Below, in pieces: positions 1-9,424 of a stretch of DNA of 64,000 bases (within the stretch, counting starts at the first letter, position 1; the number at the start of each line of letters is the position of its first letter). This DNA comes from Chitinophagaceae bacterium. Lineage in GTDB: Bacteria > Bacteroidota > Bacteroidia > Chitinophagales > Chitinophagaceae. The translations under genes were made by a program, and so were the position numbers. The notes below the pieces were generated by a model. The model saw only the letters and a program-made list of their open reading frames with translations, was not told the origin of the DNA and made no database searches. The stretch covers positions 1 to 64,000 of the forward strand of contig CANGIY010000003.1 in the NCBI GenBank assembly GCA_947454235.1, written 5' to 3'.

Positions 1-3000
1 TGTTGTTGCAGCAATGGTAGCAACTGATGGATTGCTTGAGCTCCAAGTACCACCGAAGTAAGAATCGCTGTAAGTATAAGATGTTGAAGTACACAATGCA
101 CTTGAACCTGTGATTGCACTCAACATTGGTGCCGGAAGCACGCTGATAGCAACGGTAGATGTATTAGTGCCGCAGCTGTTGCTCACTGTGTAAGAGATAG
201 TAGCTGAACCACCTGAGTAAGAAACGCCTGTGATGTTACCGCTAGCATCAACCGTAGCAATTGATGGGTTGCTTGATGACCATGTACCACCGCTTGTAGT
301 ATCTGTAACACTCAACGTTGCACCAGCACAAACAGATGTGCCTGAGGTCGCATCGATAGTACCTGATGATGAACTGCGGTTAACCGTAATGGTTGTATCA
401 ACAAACAAAGCACCACATGCATTTGAAACCATGTAAGTGATTGTAGCTGTTCCTGCTGAAACACCGTACACACCACCTGTTGCACTTACTGTTGCAACTG
501 CACTGTTTGAAGAACTCCAAACACCACCTGCAACAGTATCAACCATTGTAAGGCTATCACCAGGGCAAACTGTTGAACCCGAAACTGTGATACGACCTGC
601 ACGTGTAGGAGCAGATAATACATTCAAAGTATCGTCAGTAATAGTCGTACCGCAAGCATTTGTTTGTGTATATCTTAAAATTGTAGCACCTGTTGCCACA
701 GGAGTCACTACACCCGTTGAACTTACAGTCGCTACTGAAGTATTTGTACTGCTCCATGTACCACCTGACATTGATTCAGTATACGTTGATGTGCTACCCA
801 GGCAAAGATTAGCAGAACCTGAAATTGTACCTGCAGCAGGGAATGGATTTACTGTAACCATTGCTGTAGCTACACCCATTCCGCAAGTATTAGTAACTGT
901 ATAAGAAATAATAGCTGTACCACCTGCAACACCAGTTACCACACCTGTAGCAGAAACTGTTGCTGTTGTTGTATCGCCGCTGCTCCAAACACCACCACTT
1001 ACTGTTTCGCCAAGAGCAGTTGTAGCTGCACGGCAAACCGAAGTTGTACCTGTGATGATACCTTCGTAAGGAGTTGAAGAAACGTTCATCAACTTAGTAG
1101 CATATTGAGTACCGCAAGTACCTGTAACTGCATAAGAAATTGTCACAGCACCTGTATCAACACCAAACACCATACCTGAAGTGTTTACTGTAGCCCTTGC
1201 AGTGTTGCTGCTGCTCCATGTACCACCTGAAATAGTATCAGCCAATGTTGTAGTGAAACCACGACAAACAATGCTGCTGCCCGTAATTGCACCAGGATTT
1301 GTAACCGGATTAACTGTCACTAACGCTCTTGCACTAGTATAACCACAGCTACCAGATACAGAGTAAGAGATAGCTACAGAACCGGCAGTGAGACCGAAGA
1401 CAACACCCGTAGAATTTACAGTAGCAATTGAAGGGTTGCTACTGCTCCATGTACCACCAGGAACTGTTTCTGTCATTGTAATGCTTGAATCAAGTGCACA
1501 AACACTTGAAGGACCACCTACTGTACCCGGATCAGGACCAGGAGCTACTGTCATATTAAATGTAGCATATGATGTACCGCATGATGTAGATAATGCGTAA
1601 GATATAACTGTTGAACCGGTTGCTAACGCTGTAGTGAAACCTGAAGAAGCATCTATGGTTGCAACAGAAGGTGTGCTGCTGCTCCACGTGCCGCCTGAAA
1701 TTGATTCAGTAAGTGCCTGAGTACTTGTGATACACATTGAAGATGCACCGCTGATTGTACCAATAGACGCACCAGGAGTGATATGAATTGAAATTGTAAC
1801 GTTAGTAGATCCGCACGCGTTTGTAACTACATAGTAGATATTCACCGCGCCTGTATCTACGCCGGTAACAACACCGGTTGAGCTAACTCTTGCTTTTGTT
1901 GTATCAGAACTCACCCAAACACCACCGGCAGCAGTATCGGTATACGCTACACTAGAACCAACACACAATGATGAAGGACCAACAATTGTACCAGCGTTTG
2001 GATAATAACCTGAAGCAACTGCATGTGTCGCAATTGCAGAACCGCAACTAGAAGTAACAGAATATGTGATAGTTGCCGAACCTGTACCTACTCCGGTAAC
2101 AACTCCGGTAGAAGAAACAGTTGCGATACTTGTATTGCTTGATGACCATGTACCACCAGTAACAGTTTCAGTTAATGAAACCGGAGTACCGATACACAAA
2201 GAACCGGCACCAGAAATTACACCGCCTGTTGGTGAAGTAATAACTGAAATATTAAAGCTTGTCATCCATGAACCACAAGCATTTGTAACTGTATAATAAA
2301 TAGTATCAACACCTGTAGCAACGCCTGTTACTACACCTGTAGATGAATTAACTGTAGCTATTGAAGTATTATAACTTGACCATGTACCACCTGAAACACC
2401 ATCAGCGAGCGTAACGTTAGTACCCACACAAACTGAAGCCATACCAGTGATTGTACCGGCAGATGATGGTGTACTCACTGTTACCGGATGAGTAGAATAA
2501 CCAGTACCGCAAGTACCTGTAGTTGCATAAGTAATAGTAGCAACACCAGTACTAACCGGGTGAACTGTTCCAGCTCCATCAACAGTTGCTATAGATGAAG
2601 AACTGCTTATCCAAGCACCACCTGAAAGCGTTTCTGTCAATGAAATAGTTGAACCAATACAAACATCTGAAGGACCTGAAATTGTACCGGCATCAGGAAC
2701 CGTAATCAAAGTAACCGGATAAGTCGTAGAAGATGAACCACAAGCATTGGTTAAAGTATAAACAACGTTTGCAGATCCTGCAGCCACGCCTGTCGCTGTA
2801 CCTGTAGAACCATCAATTGTAAATATTGATGTGTTGCTACTGCTCCATGTACCACCTGAAATAGATTCAGTGTAAGAAGAAGTTGCACCAGAACAGAATG
2901 TTGAAGCTCCAGATATTGAGCCAGTAGCAGGTACTGTAATTATGTTGACAACTGTAGTTGTAGTGGCAGCGCCGCAAACATCAACATAGGTGAAAGAGAT

Positions 3001-5010
3001 AATTGCAGAACCCGCAGCAACACCGCGATAGTTACCTGAAGCGTCGATTGTTGCAATTGACGGACTGGCACTTGTCCATGTGCCTGCACCTGATCCATCA
3101 CTTAATGTTTGAGTGGAGCCAACACAAGTTGTTGTTACACCTGAGATAGGTGCAACTGAAGGTGTCGACGTAATAGTCATTGGGAAAGTTGAAGTACCGC
3201 TTCCGCAAACAGTAGTCGCTGTATATGAAATGGTTACAGAACCACCAGTTGTTGAAACGCCTGTCACTGCACCTGTTGAAGGATCAACAGTAGCCATTGA
3301 AGCATCGCTTGATGCCCATGTACCTCCACTGATTGTAGAAGAAAGTGTTGTTGTAGCTCCAGGACACACACTCGGCGCACCAGAAATTGTACCCGCCGAA
3401 GGAGATGTCGTATTTACTGTAATTGGAGCTGAAGTATTTGCTGTACCACATGATGTAGTAACAGAATAAGAGATTGTAGTTGTACCAACACCTGTACCGG
3501 TTAAAACACCAGATGCAGGATCAATAGTAGCAATTGATGTGTTATCACTTGTCCATATACCACCTGTAACGCCATTTGTCCAAGTAGTGGAAGCACCGTT
3601 ACAAACTGTAGAAGCACCAACAATTGTGCCGGCAGTAGGTAATGCAGTTACGGTTAAAAGGAATGGAGCATTATTTGTACCGCAGCTGTTTGTATAAGAA
3701 TAGTAAACAGTCACTGTATCCGCCACCAATCCGGTTACGCTACCAGATGCGGAGTTGATTGTTGCAATAGAAGGATTTACGCTTACCCACGTACCACCAG
3801 AACCGGTAGTTGACATTGAAGCTGAAGTACCAAGACAAATTGAAGATGGCCCGGTAACTGTACCGGCATCAGGTAACGGATTAACGGTCACTGTAGCATT
3901 TACTGAAGTCGCACCGCATACATTTGAAACAGTATAAGTAATATTTGAAGAACCTGCCGCAACACCGGTAACAACACCTGTTGAAGGATCGATTGTTGCA
4001 AAGCTTGGTGAGCCTGATGACCATGTACCACCTAAAGTATCATCAGTAAGAGTAGTAGTTGCACCTGGGCAAACGGTAAGTGTTCCGCCAATTGGTGCGG
4101 GGCTTGGATTAGGAATTACCTCTACACTGTGTACAGAATCTACTGTACCACATGTATTAGTAACCGAGTAGCTAATTCTTGCACTACCGGCTGAAACACC
4201 GCCAACCGTACCTGTGCCACCAACTGTTGCTAGAGCAACACTGCTAGATGACCATGTACCACCCGTACTTGTTTCATTCAATGGAATTGTAGCACCAACG
4301 CAAACCGAACTAGCCCCGGTGATTGGACCTAATGTAGCAAGCACCTCTGATGTAACAGGGAGAGTTGAGTACACTGTTCCGCAGCCATTGGTTAATCCAT
4401 AGCTGATAGTCGCACTACCGGCAACAAGACCTGTAGCGTTACCACCTGCTGTTATTGTTACCGTAGCAGGTGCAGAACTAGACCAAACTCCACCCGCAGG
4501 TGAGCAAGTCATAGTGTTAACCGTTCCTGCACAGAAAGTAGAAGTACCGGTAATTGCGCCCGGTGCCGGTAAAGGATTAATTGTTACACCGGTACTTGTA
4601 GAAACTGAACTACAAGAGTTTGTAACGGTGTAAGAAATAACAGATGCACCACCGGTTACACCTGTAACAACACCTGTTGTTGCGCCAACCGTCGCTACTC
4701 CAAGTATTGTACTTGTCCAGGTACCACCCGGAGCAGTTGAAGTAAGTGTTGATGTTGTACCCTGGCAGAATGTAGTTGTACCAGAAATAGTACCTGCAAC
4801 CGGAGTAGTTTGTACTCTTAATGTCATTGTAGTATCGCAACCTGTAGATGCGATTGTGTAATGTATAACTGAGTTACCTACTGTAACACCTCTTGCTACA
4901 CCACCTGCTGTTATTGTTGCAACAGTAGTTGTAGTGCTAGACCATGTACCACCTGCTGTTGCTGAACCCAATGTTGTTGTTGAACCAACGCAAACAGAGT
5001 CACTACCGGT
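1..5010 (-). repeat. About 22 tandem ~233-bp coding repeats
   Basis: The coding repeat is visible as a recurrent CCA-x-GTACCACC string (GGTW on the minus strand) near 45, 283, 516, 751, 982, 1212, 1445, 1680, 1914, 2145, 2379, 2610, 2844, 3075, 3318, 3552, 3785, 4018, 4247, 4480, 4716 and 4948. Spacing is about 229-243 bp, always a whole number of codons. Copies are diverged in DNA but strongly conserved in protein, so this is an old array under selection rather than a fresh amplification. It could still vary in length by recombination. Confidence 0.9.
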
Positions 5011-5994
5011 AATGTGAGAAGGACGAGCGTTTACAGTTAATATAGTAGTATCGTTTGCAGAGCAGTTGCTGATTGTTTCAGTAAGTGTATAAATACCGGC
5101 AGCTGCCGTTGTTGGAGCAGTCACTGTAGCATTTTGAGTAGCAGCAGTATATGAATTAGGACCAGCCCAAGAATATGAAGCACCCGCTGTCGCATTACCC
5201 GTTAAAGATGCATTTACACCTGAACAAACGGCACCGCCATTGGAAGCAGTAACCGAAATGTTACGCGGACACCAGTGGTAAATAATACCATTTGCCGGAG
5301 GTGTTGTAAGTGTTGTGGTAAATGTAGTAGTAGAAAAAGGAGGAAATGGAGCAACGGAAGTCACTACTTTATAATCGGTAGTAGAGTTGGCAATACCAAT
5401 TGTAGCTCCCATACCCGCAAAAGTGTTAGAACCGTAGCAGAATTCAATCGCGTTTGTTGTTTCATATAACTTCAACTCGAAAGAACCGCAACCTGAAGCA
5501 CCAGTGGTAGGAGCACCGTTGTATACACCCCAATTTGACCACTCGACTGTGAATACGCGATTGGGAGTAGTACCTGTAGTCGCATAACGCACTGTTGCAC
5601 CGGTACATGCCGTACTGTTTGCCGCACCTACCGCACCATTCAAGTCATCCCAATATGGCATCAATAGACCCGCACCACCAATAACGGCTATTTCAGCAGT
5701 CGTATTTTGGTAGGTGGTACCACCTGTAGCCGTGGAATTCGCCAAAGAAACGTACCCGTTTGAACTAACAGAAATTGTTGTGCGCGCAGTGCCGCAATAA
5801 GTGAAACTGAACGGCAAAGTGACACCTGTTGCAGTAACGTCATCGCCAGCCAACGTCGATAGAGTCGTACCACCGGAAACCGCCGTATAGGTGCCCGTTA
5901 ATGTTGATAAGGCATAGGTCGCGGCAGTCGTTGACTGTGCAAATCCCGAATAATAAAAACAAGACAGGAGGATGAATAAAATTGTTTTTTTCAT
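1..5994 (-). CDS. Giant secreted protein with tandem Ig-like repeats (partial, C-terminus outside window)
   Basis: One uninterrupted reading frame starts at the ATG at 5994 and runs off the left edge in frame, giving 1998 codons with no stop. Residues 1-20 are a clear signal peptide (basic start, hydrophobic core, ending SGFAQ). Residues ~21-300 form a non-repetitive N-terminal domain rich in Thr, Gly and Ser that resembles the head domain of large Bacteroidota surface proteins. From about residue 325 onward there are about 22 repeats of 76-79 residues, each with a GGTW-S-S motif, an ATI-x-x-x-TGVVTGV segment like bacterial Ig-like (Big_2) domains, and two conserved cysteines. Such proteins are typically exported by the type IX system and end in a sorting domain, which would lie to the left of the window. 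I infer an adhesin or surface-matrix role; no ligand can be read. It is the only gene seen on its transcript, with a long A/T-rich leader upstream. Confidence 0.9.
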   Translation of the reverse strand, partial: MKKTILFILLSCFYYSGFAQSTTAATYALSTLTGTYTAVSGGTTLSTLAGDDVTATGVTLPFSFTYCGTARTTISVSSNGYVSLANSTATGGTTYQNTTAEIAVIGGAGLLMPYWDDLNGAVGAANSTACTGATVRYATTGTTPNRVFTVEWSNWGVYNGAPTTGASGCGSFELKLYETTNAIEFCYGSNTFAGMGATIGIANSTTDYKVVTSVAPFPPFSTTTFTTTLTTPPANGIIYHWCPRNISVTASNGGAVCSGVNASLTGNATAGASYSWAGPNSYTAATQNATVTAPTTAAAGIYTLTETISNCSANDTTILTVNARPSHITGSDSVCVGSTTTLGSATAGGTWSSTTTTVATITAGGVARGVTVGNSVIHYTIASTGCDTTMTLRVQTTPVAGTISGTTTFCQGTTSTLTSTAPGGTWTSTILGVATVGATTGVVTGVTGGASVISYTVTNSCSSVSTSTGVTINPLPAPGAITGTSTFCAGTVNTMTCSPAGGVWSSSAPATVTITAGGNATGLVAGSATISYGLTNGCGTVYSTLPVTSEVLATLGPITGASSVCVGATIPLNETSTGGTWSSSSVALATVGGTGTVGGVSAGSARISYSVTNTCGTVDSVHSVEVIPNPSPAPIGGTLTVCPGATTTLTDDTLGGTWSSGSPSFATIDPSTGVVTGVAAGSSNITYTVSNVCGATSVNATVTVNPLPDAGTVTGPSSICLGTSASMSTTGSGGTWVSVNPSIATINSASGSVTGLVADTVTVYYSYTNSCGTNNAPFLLTVTALPTAGTIVGASTVCNGASTTWTNGVTGGIWTSDNTSIATIDPASGVLTGTGVGTTTISYSVTTSCGTANTSAPITVNTTSPSAGTISGAPSVCPGATTTLSSTISGGTWASSDASMATVDPSTGAVTGVSTTGGSVTISYTATTVCGSGTSTFPMTITSTPSVAPISGVTTTCVGSTQTLSDGSGAGTWTSASPSIATIDASGNYRGVAAGSAIISFTYVDVCGAATTTTVVNIITVPATGSISGASTFCSGATSSYTESISGGTWSSSNTSIFTIDGSTGTATGVAAGSANVVYTLTNACGSSSTTYPVTLITVPDAGTISGPSDVCIGSTISLTETLSGGAWISSSSSIATVDGAGTVHPVSTGVATITYATTGTCGTGYSTHPVTVSTPSSAGTITGMASVCVGTNVTLADGVSGGTWSSYNTSIATVNSSTGVVTGVATGVDTIYYTVTNACGSWMTSFNISVITSPTGGVISGAGSLCIGTPVSLTETVTGGTWSSSNTSIATVSSTGVVTGVGTGSATITYSVTSSCGSAIATHAVASGYYPNAGTIVGPSSLCVGSSVAYTDTAAGGVWVSSDTTKARVSSTGVVTGVDTGAVNIYYVVTNACGSTNVTISIHITPGASIGTISGASSMCITSTQALTESISGGTWSSSTPSVATIDASSGFTTALATGSTVISYALSTSCGTSYATFNMTVAPGPDPGTVGGPSSVCALDSSITMTETVPGGTWSSSNPSIATVNSTGVVFGLTAGSVAISYSVSGSCGYTSARALVTVNPVTNPGAITGSSIVCRGFTTTLADTISGGTWSSSNTARATVNTSGMVFGVDTGAVTISYAVTGTCGTQYATKLMNVSSTPYEGIITGTTSVCRAATTALGETVSGGVWSSGDTTTATVSATGVVTGVAGGTAIISYTVTNTCGMGVATAMVTVNPFPAAGTISGSANLCLGSTSTYTESMSGGTWSSTNTSVATVSSTGVVTPVATGATILRYTQTNACGTTITDDTLNVLSAPTRAGRITVSGSTVCPGDSLTMVDTVAGGVWSSSNSAVATVSATGGVYGVSAGTATITYMVSNACGALFVDTTITVNRSSSSGTIDATSGTSVCAGATLSVTDTTSGGTWSSSNPSIATVDASGNITGVSYSGGSATISYTVSNSCGTNTSTVAISVLPAPMLSAITGSSALCTSTSYTYSDSYFGGTWSSSNPSVATIAATT

Positions 5995-6222
5995 ATTCTT
6001 GATTGAATAGCGAATTACACTAGTTTGTTAAATTTATTTACCTAGAATAAGGTATTACCTGAAATACAGACAAAAGCACACCAAACCGACACAAAATCAA
6101 ACACTTACATAAAGCACTTGTTTCTATACATACAAATAACATACCCCTACTCTGTACAAAGTACAATTAGGCAGGCTAAAAGTAAGAAAATTCGGGAAGT
6201 ATTAAAATATTTTGGGGAAATA
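5995..6222. other. A/T-rich intergenic leader of the giant repeat protein
   Basis: No gene is visible here. The stretch is A/T-rich and contains a GTACTTTGTAC palindrome near 6157-6167. A TAAAAGTA box (TACTTTTA on the minus strand) near 6178 resembles a Bacteroidota -7 element for the giant gene but is not a perfect match. If it is used, the leader would be about 180 nt. Confidence 0.3.
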
Positions 6223-6254
6223 TAAAAAATAATCCCCACGTAAAATGGGGATTA
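6223..6254 (-). terminator. Rho-independent terminator of the DinB-like gene
   Basis: An 8-bp perfect stem (TAATCCCC / GGGGATTA, 6230-6237 with 6247-6254) is followed on the minus strand by a run of T. It lies 32 bp downstream of the stop codon of the DinB-like gene, whose transcript it would end. Confidence 0.8.
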
Positions 6255-6285
6255 CTTCTTATAAAAAACTATTTAAACCTTTAAG

Positions 6286-6759
6286 CTAATTCGCAGTCGA
6301 GCCGAACTGGCGAAGATGGTGTGTGCTGTGCTTGTACAGCAATTGCACCTGTTGGTCGAAGCTCAAAGGACCAAAAAACGGATTCATGATTTTTTGATCG
6401 GGATGGGCATTAAAAACATCAAAAAGATGGTTGATTTCTCCCTGTAATTCTATCAATGCTGTAGCCTTAGAGTCACTTTTTACCGCAGGCGGCGTGTCGG
6501 ACATGAGGGAATTGGGTGTATTTTCTTTGAACGGTTTTTCACTCTCTAAAAACGCTACCATTTTTGGTAGTACATCTTCGGGTGTTACCAGATTAAGGGC
6601 TGTGCGTCCGTTCGCAATGCGTACATAATCGCTCATGTGCTCAATCATTTGCATTACATTCATCTTACCCCATTGTGCTGGTGCATTAATATCCAATTGC
6701 TGTAATGCAACTACGTACCTGAACCGCAAAAAGTCGCGTTTTGTTCCAATATTTTCCAT
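6286..6759 (-). CDS. DinB-like protein (DUF1569-type)
   Basis: A 157-residue protein starting at the ATG at 6759. The reading frame is open further upstream, but that part overlaps the MoxR gene and looks unlike protein. The sequence has the layout of the DinB/YfiT four-helix-bundle superfamily, closest to the DUF1569 group: an early helix with the M-x-x-M-I-E-H-M pattern and a C-terminal helix with H-S-T-H-H. Histidines at these places bind a divalent metal in the superfamily. The DUF1569 substrate is not known. It starts 14 bp after the MoxR stop codon on the same strand, so the two are probably co-transcribed. Confidence 0.8.
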   Translation of the reverse strand: MENIGTKRDFLRFRYVVALQQLDINAPAQWGKMNVMQMIEHMSDYVRIANGRTALNLVTPEDVLPKMVAFLESEKPFKENTPNSLMSDTPPAVKSDSKATALIELQGEINHLFDVFNAHPDQKIMNPFFGPLSFDQQVQLLYKHSTHHLRQFGSTAN

Positions 6760-6773
6760 TATTATAGAGTTTA

Positions 6774-7739
6774 TTATAGTAATTGCCTGATGAGTTCGTC
6801 TTGTTGAATACCTTCTGCTTCTGCCTTGTAGTTGCGTAGAATCCTGTGGCGCAAAACGCATGGTGCCATTGCTTTAACGTCTTCAATATCAGGCGAGTAT
6901 TTACCGCGCAACAACGCATGGCACTTAGCACCCAATATCAAAAACTGCGAAGCCCTCGGGCCTGCACCGTATGCCAGAAACTGATTGGCCTGGCTGGCTG
7001 CACCTTGTTTACCGGGGCGTGTTTTTTGCACCAAACCCACCGCATATTCCAGCACATTATCAGGAACCGGGACACGCCTAACCAATGCCTGGAAATTCAG
7101 GATTTCTTCGGCACCCAACAATTTTGAAAGCTCTACTGATGCGGCACCCGTGGTGTTGCGCACAATACGTACTTCCTCGTCGAAACTTGGGTAATCGAGT
7201 GTTACCATGAACATAAACCTATCGAGCTGCGCCTCAGGCAAGGGGTATGTACCCTCCTGCTCTATCGGGTTTTGTGTTGCAAGCACGAAAAATGGTGACG
7301 GCAGTTTATAGTTGACACCGCCGGCAGTGATGTTGCGCTCCTGCATGGCTTCCAGCAAGGCAGCTTGTGTTTTTGGCGGAGTACGGTTAATCTCATCGGC
7401 GAGGATGATATTGGCGAAAATAGGTCCTTTCAGGAATTGAAACTGACGTTGTTCGTTCAATATCTCAGCACCTGTGATATCGCTCGGCATAAGATCGGGG
7501 GTAAACTGGATGCGCTTGAAAGAAAGTTGCAATGCATCAGAGATTGTTTTTACCAACAAAGTTTTTGCAAGCCCCGGTACGCCCACCAGCAACGTGTGCC
7601 CGTTACAGAGAATAGAAATAATCAATTTCTCTACTACATCGTCCTGACCAACGATAATTGTACCTATGGCCTTTTTGATTTCATCAACACTATCTCTCAA
7701 GGCGTTTGCCGCCTCAATGTCATTTGCGTATAATTGCAT
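6774..7739 (-). CDS. MoxR-family AAA+ ATPase
   Basis: A 321-residue AAA+ ATPase of the MoxR family, which act as chaperone-like ATPases in the maturation of protein complexes. Walker A is GVPGLAKT (residues 53-60), Walker B is LADEINR (about 113-119), and a sensor-1 ATQNP sits at 154-158. An arginine- and helix-rich lid follows in the last third. Length is normal for the family. MoxR genes usually precede DUF58 and von Willebrand A genes; here the downstream neighbour is a DinB-like gene instead, so the usual partners are missing at this locus. Confidence 0.93.
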   Translation of the reverse strand: MQLYANDIEAANALRDSVDEIKKAIGTIIVGQDDVVEKLIISILCNGHTLLVGVPGLAKTLLVKTISDALQLSFKRIQFTPDLMPSDITGAEILNEQRQFQFLKGPIFANIILADEINRTPPKTQAALLEAMQERNITAGGVNYKLPSPFFVLATQNPIEQEGTYPLPEAQLDRFMFMVTLDYPSFDEEVRIVRNTTGAASVELSKLLGAEEILNFQALVRRVPVPDNVLEYAVGLVQKTRPGKQGAASQANQFLAYGAGPRASQFLILGAKCHALLRGKYSPDIEDVKAMAPCVLRHRILRNYKAEAEGIQQDELIRQLL

Positions 7740-7807
7740 TTTAAAATCTCTGTTTTAAGAAGGGGTGAAAGTTCTGATTTTTTGTCGGTAATAACAAATA
7801 CTTTAAC

Positions 7808-8140
7808 GTGGATATAACTATTCAACAAGCACAAGACGCAGTTCACGAGTGGATTACAACCGTGGGGGTACGCTATTTCAATGAGTTAACCAATCTTGGC
7901 ATTTTAATGGAAGAGATGGGCGAACTTTCCCGCCTTATGGTGCGCAAGTACGGCGAACAATCGTTCAAAGAAAGCGACAAAAACAAGGAACTTGCCGATG
8001 AAATGGCGGACGTGCTATGGGTGCTTATGTGCCTCGCCAACCAAACCGGCGTGAACCTCACCGATGCCCTCCAAAAAAACTTCGAAAAGAAAAATATCAG
8101 GGACGCAGATAGGCATAAAGAAAACCCGAAGTTGATGTAA
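7808..8140 (+). CDS. MazG-like nucleotide pyrophosphohydrolase
   Basis: A 110-residue all-alpha NTP pyrophosphohydrolase of the MazG/dUTPase-like superfamily. The metal-binding motifs are present: E-E-x-x-E at residues 35-39 and E-x-x-D at 65-68. The family hydrolyses (d)NTPs to monophosphates and pyrophosphate and is usually seen as house-cleaning. The start is a GTG at 7808: an in-frame stop lies 30 bp upstream and the first in-frame ATG would remove conserved residues. It is divergent from moxR and convergent with the YhcG gene, 10 bp away. Its 3' end is echoed by a decayed copy at 9254-9304. Confidence 0.88.
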   Translation: MDITIQQAQDAVHEWITTVGVRYFNELTNLGILMEEMGELSRLMVRKYGEQSFKESDKNKELADEMADVLWVLMCLANQTGVNLTDALQKNFEKKNIRDADRHKENPKLM

Positions 8141-8150
8141 GTAGGACTAT

Positions 8151-9146
8151 TTATTCAAGGAGTTTATTGAGCTGACGACTTAACACAGCTTTATCGGGTA
8201 GATATAATTGGTACTTACTCAACAAAACTTGATTTGTTATCGACGATGTAGCGTATTCAACCAATATGTGGTCTTTATACGCCCCTAGCAGTATTCCAAC
8301 AGGTTCATTGTCGCCTTCAGTCGCCTCTTCTTTTTTGAAATAATTCAGGTACAGGTTCATTTGACCAATATCCTGATGGTCTATTTCGCCTCGTTTAAGG
8401 TCAATTAACACAAAGCACTTGAGAATTCTATGATAAAAAAGCAAGTCAACATAAAAATGACGCCCACCAATACTCATTCTGTACTGTCGTCCAATGAATG
8501 CAAACCCCTTCCCCAGTTCCAACAAAAAATGTTGTAGATTTTCAATCAACTTCTGTTCGAGCTCTGTTTCAAGGTAATGATGGCTTTCTGGTATCTGTAA
8601 AAATTCAAGCACAAAAGGTTCCCTTGTGAGGTCTTCGATAGATTGCACTTCATGTCCTTCATTAGCCAGCCTTAATATTCCTTCTTTATCTTTACTCAAA
8701 GCTATTCTATGAAAAAGCATACTTTTCATTTGCCTTTTCAATTCGCGCACACTCCACTTTTCAATCTCTGCTTGTTTGCAATAAAAACTAATCTCGAGGT
8801 CGTTGTCCGCCTTTAATATCTCATAATAATGGCTCCATGTCAATTTGTGGGACAGTGTCCCACTATTTTGAAATTTTAAATACAACTTCCTAATATACAA
8901 TAAATTTGACCGACCAAATCCTTTACCGTAAGCAACAGTGAGGTCAGAAGACAGGCGGTCAAAAAGCTGCGAGCCATATTCAGCTTTTTCTTTGCCTTTT
9001 TGTTCAAACTCCACAATATGGCGCCCGATCTCCCAATACGTCTGCACAAGTATCGTATTTACAGAATAGGCGGCTTTTTCCCGCCCCTGCGCTAACAACG
9101 AGCCAATTTGACTAACTAGTAAATTATATGTGGATGGTTGCGCCAT
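8151..9146 (-). CDS. YhcG/DUF1016-family PDDEXK nuclease
   Basis: A 331-residue protein with the two-part layout of the YhcG family: an N-terminal helical DUF1016 domain (about 10-165, with the typical TLSHKLTWSHY segment at 97-107) and a C-terminal PD-(D/E)XK nuclease-like domain (about 180-320, with D234 and D249-L-K251 as likely catalytic residues). The family is often found near restriction systems and mobile DNA; its biological role is not settled. An AGGAG sequence precedes the ATG at 9146. It sits beside the HpaII restriction operon, and a remnant of a second copy lies just upstream at 9338-9400. Confidence 0.92.
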   Translation of the reverse strand: MAQPSTYNLLVSQIGSLLAQGREKAAYSVNTILVQTYWEIGRHIVEFEQKGKEKAEYGSQLFDRLSSDLTVAYGKGFGRSNLLYIRKLYLKFQNSGTLSHKLTWSHYYEILKADNDLEISFYCKQAEIEKWSVRELKRQMKSMLFHRIALSKDKEGILRLANEGHEVQSIEDLTREPFVLEFLQIPESHHYLETELEQKLIENLQHFLLELGKGFAFIGRQYRMSIGGRHFYVDLLFYHRILKCFVLIDLKRGEIDHQDIGQMNLYLNYFKKEEATEGDNEPVGILLGAYKDHILVEYATSSITNQVLLSKYQLYLPDKAVLSRQLNKLLE

Positions 9147-9253
9147 GATACTCCTGCAATGTTCGTTATTTTTATGGAAACATGCAAAATTTTAAACTGT
9201 AGACTTCGCTCCCTAATTTCAAATCGAGCTAAAGTTCATTTATAATCTCTATT

Positions 9254-9304
9254 CCAAAATGAGGAAATGCTGGCAGGCATAAGGAGAATTAGAAGTTGAT
9301 GTAG
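9254..9304 (+). pseudogene. Relic of a MazG-like gene 3' end
   Basis: Read in frame from 9254, this stretch gives PK*GNAGRHKEN*KLM*. This matches the last residues of the intact MazG-like protein (KNIRDADRHKENPKLM) with two stops and several substitutions. The DNA match ends in the shared AGAAGTTGATGTA string. It is followed by a relic of YhcG in the same convergent order as the intact pair at 7808-9146, so it looks like the decayed half of a duplication. Confidence 0.6.
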
Positions 9305-9337
9305 AGAGTTATTTGCTTTGACTATCTAAGAATTTCG

Positions 9338-9400
9338 CGACCATGTCAATTAGTGAGACAGTGTCTCACCAATTGGGAATGACAAGATATAAGAATCTGC
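9338..9400 (-). pseudogene. Relic of a YhcG/DUF1016 gene
   Basis: On the minus strand this reads SYILSFPIGETLSH*LTWS. The intact neighbour has YLKFQNSGTLSHKLTWSHY at residues 89-107. The hallmark TLSH-x-LTWS is kept but a TAA stop replaces the central residue, and the frame is lost on both sides. Most of the C-terminal half is deleted: the motif is only about 45 bp from the MazG relic stop, against about 700 bp in the intact pair. The N-terminal part is absent where the HpaII operon begins. Confidence 0.6.
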
Positions 9401-9424
9401 ATTGGGGTGTCGCTTGCCCCTTAC

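Noticed and set aside
230-4402. Several plus-strand open frames across the left end
   Set aside because: They are antisense shadows of the tandem repeats of the giant gene, with repetitive VP-rich sequence.
1-5010. CRISPR array
   Set aside because: The repeats are ~233 bp, diverged and coding, without short identical repeats and spacers.
8847-8863. GTGGGACAGTGTCCCAC palindrome as an operator
   Set aside because: It lies inside the YhcG coding sequence and encodes the conserved SGTLSH part; the similar palindrome at 9350 is the same motif in the relic.
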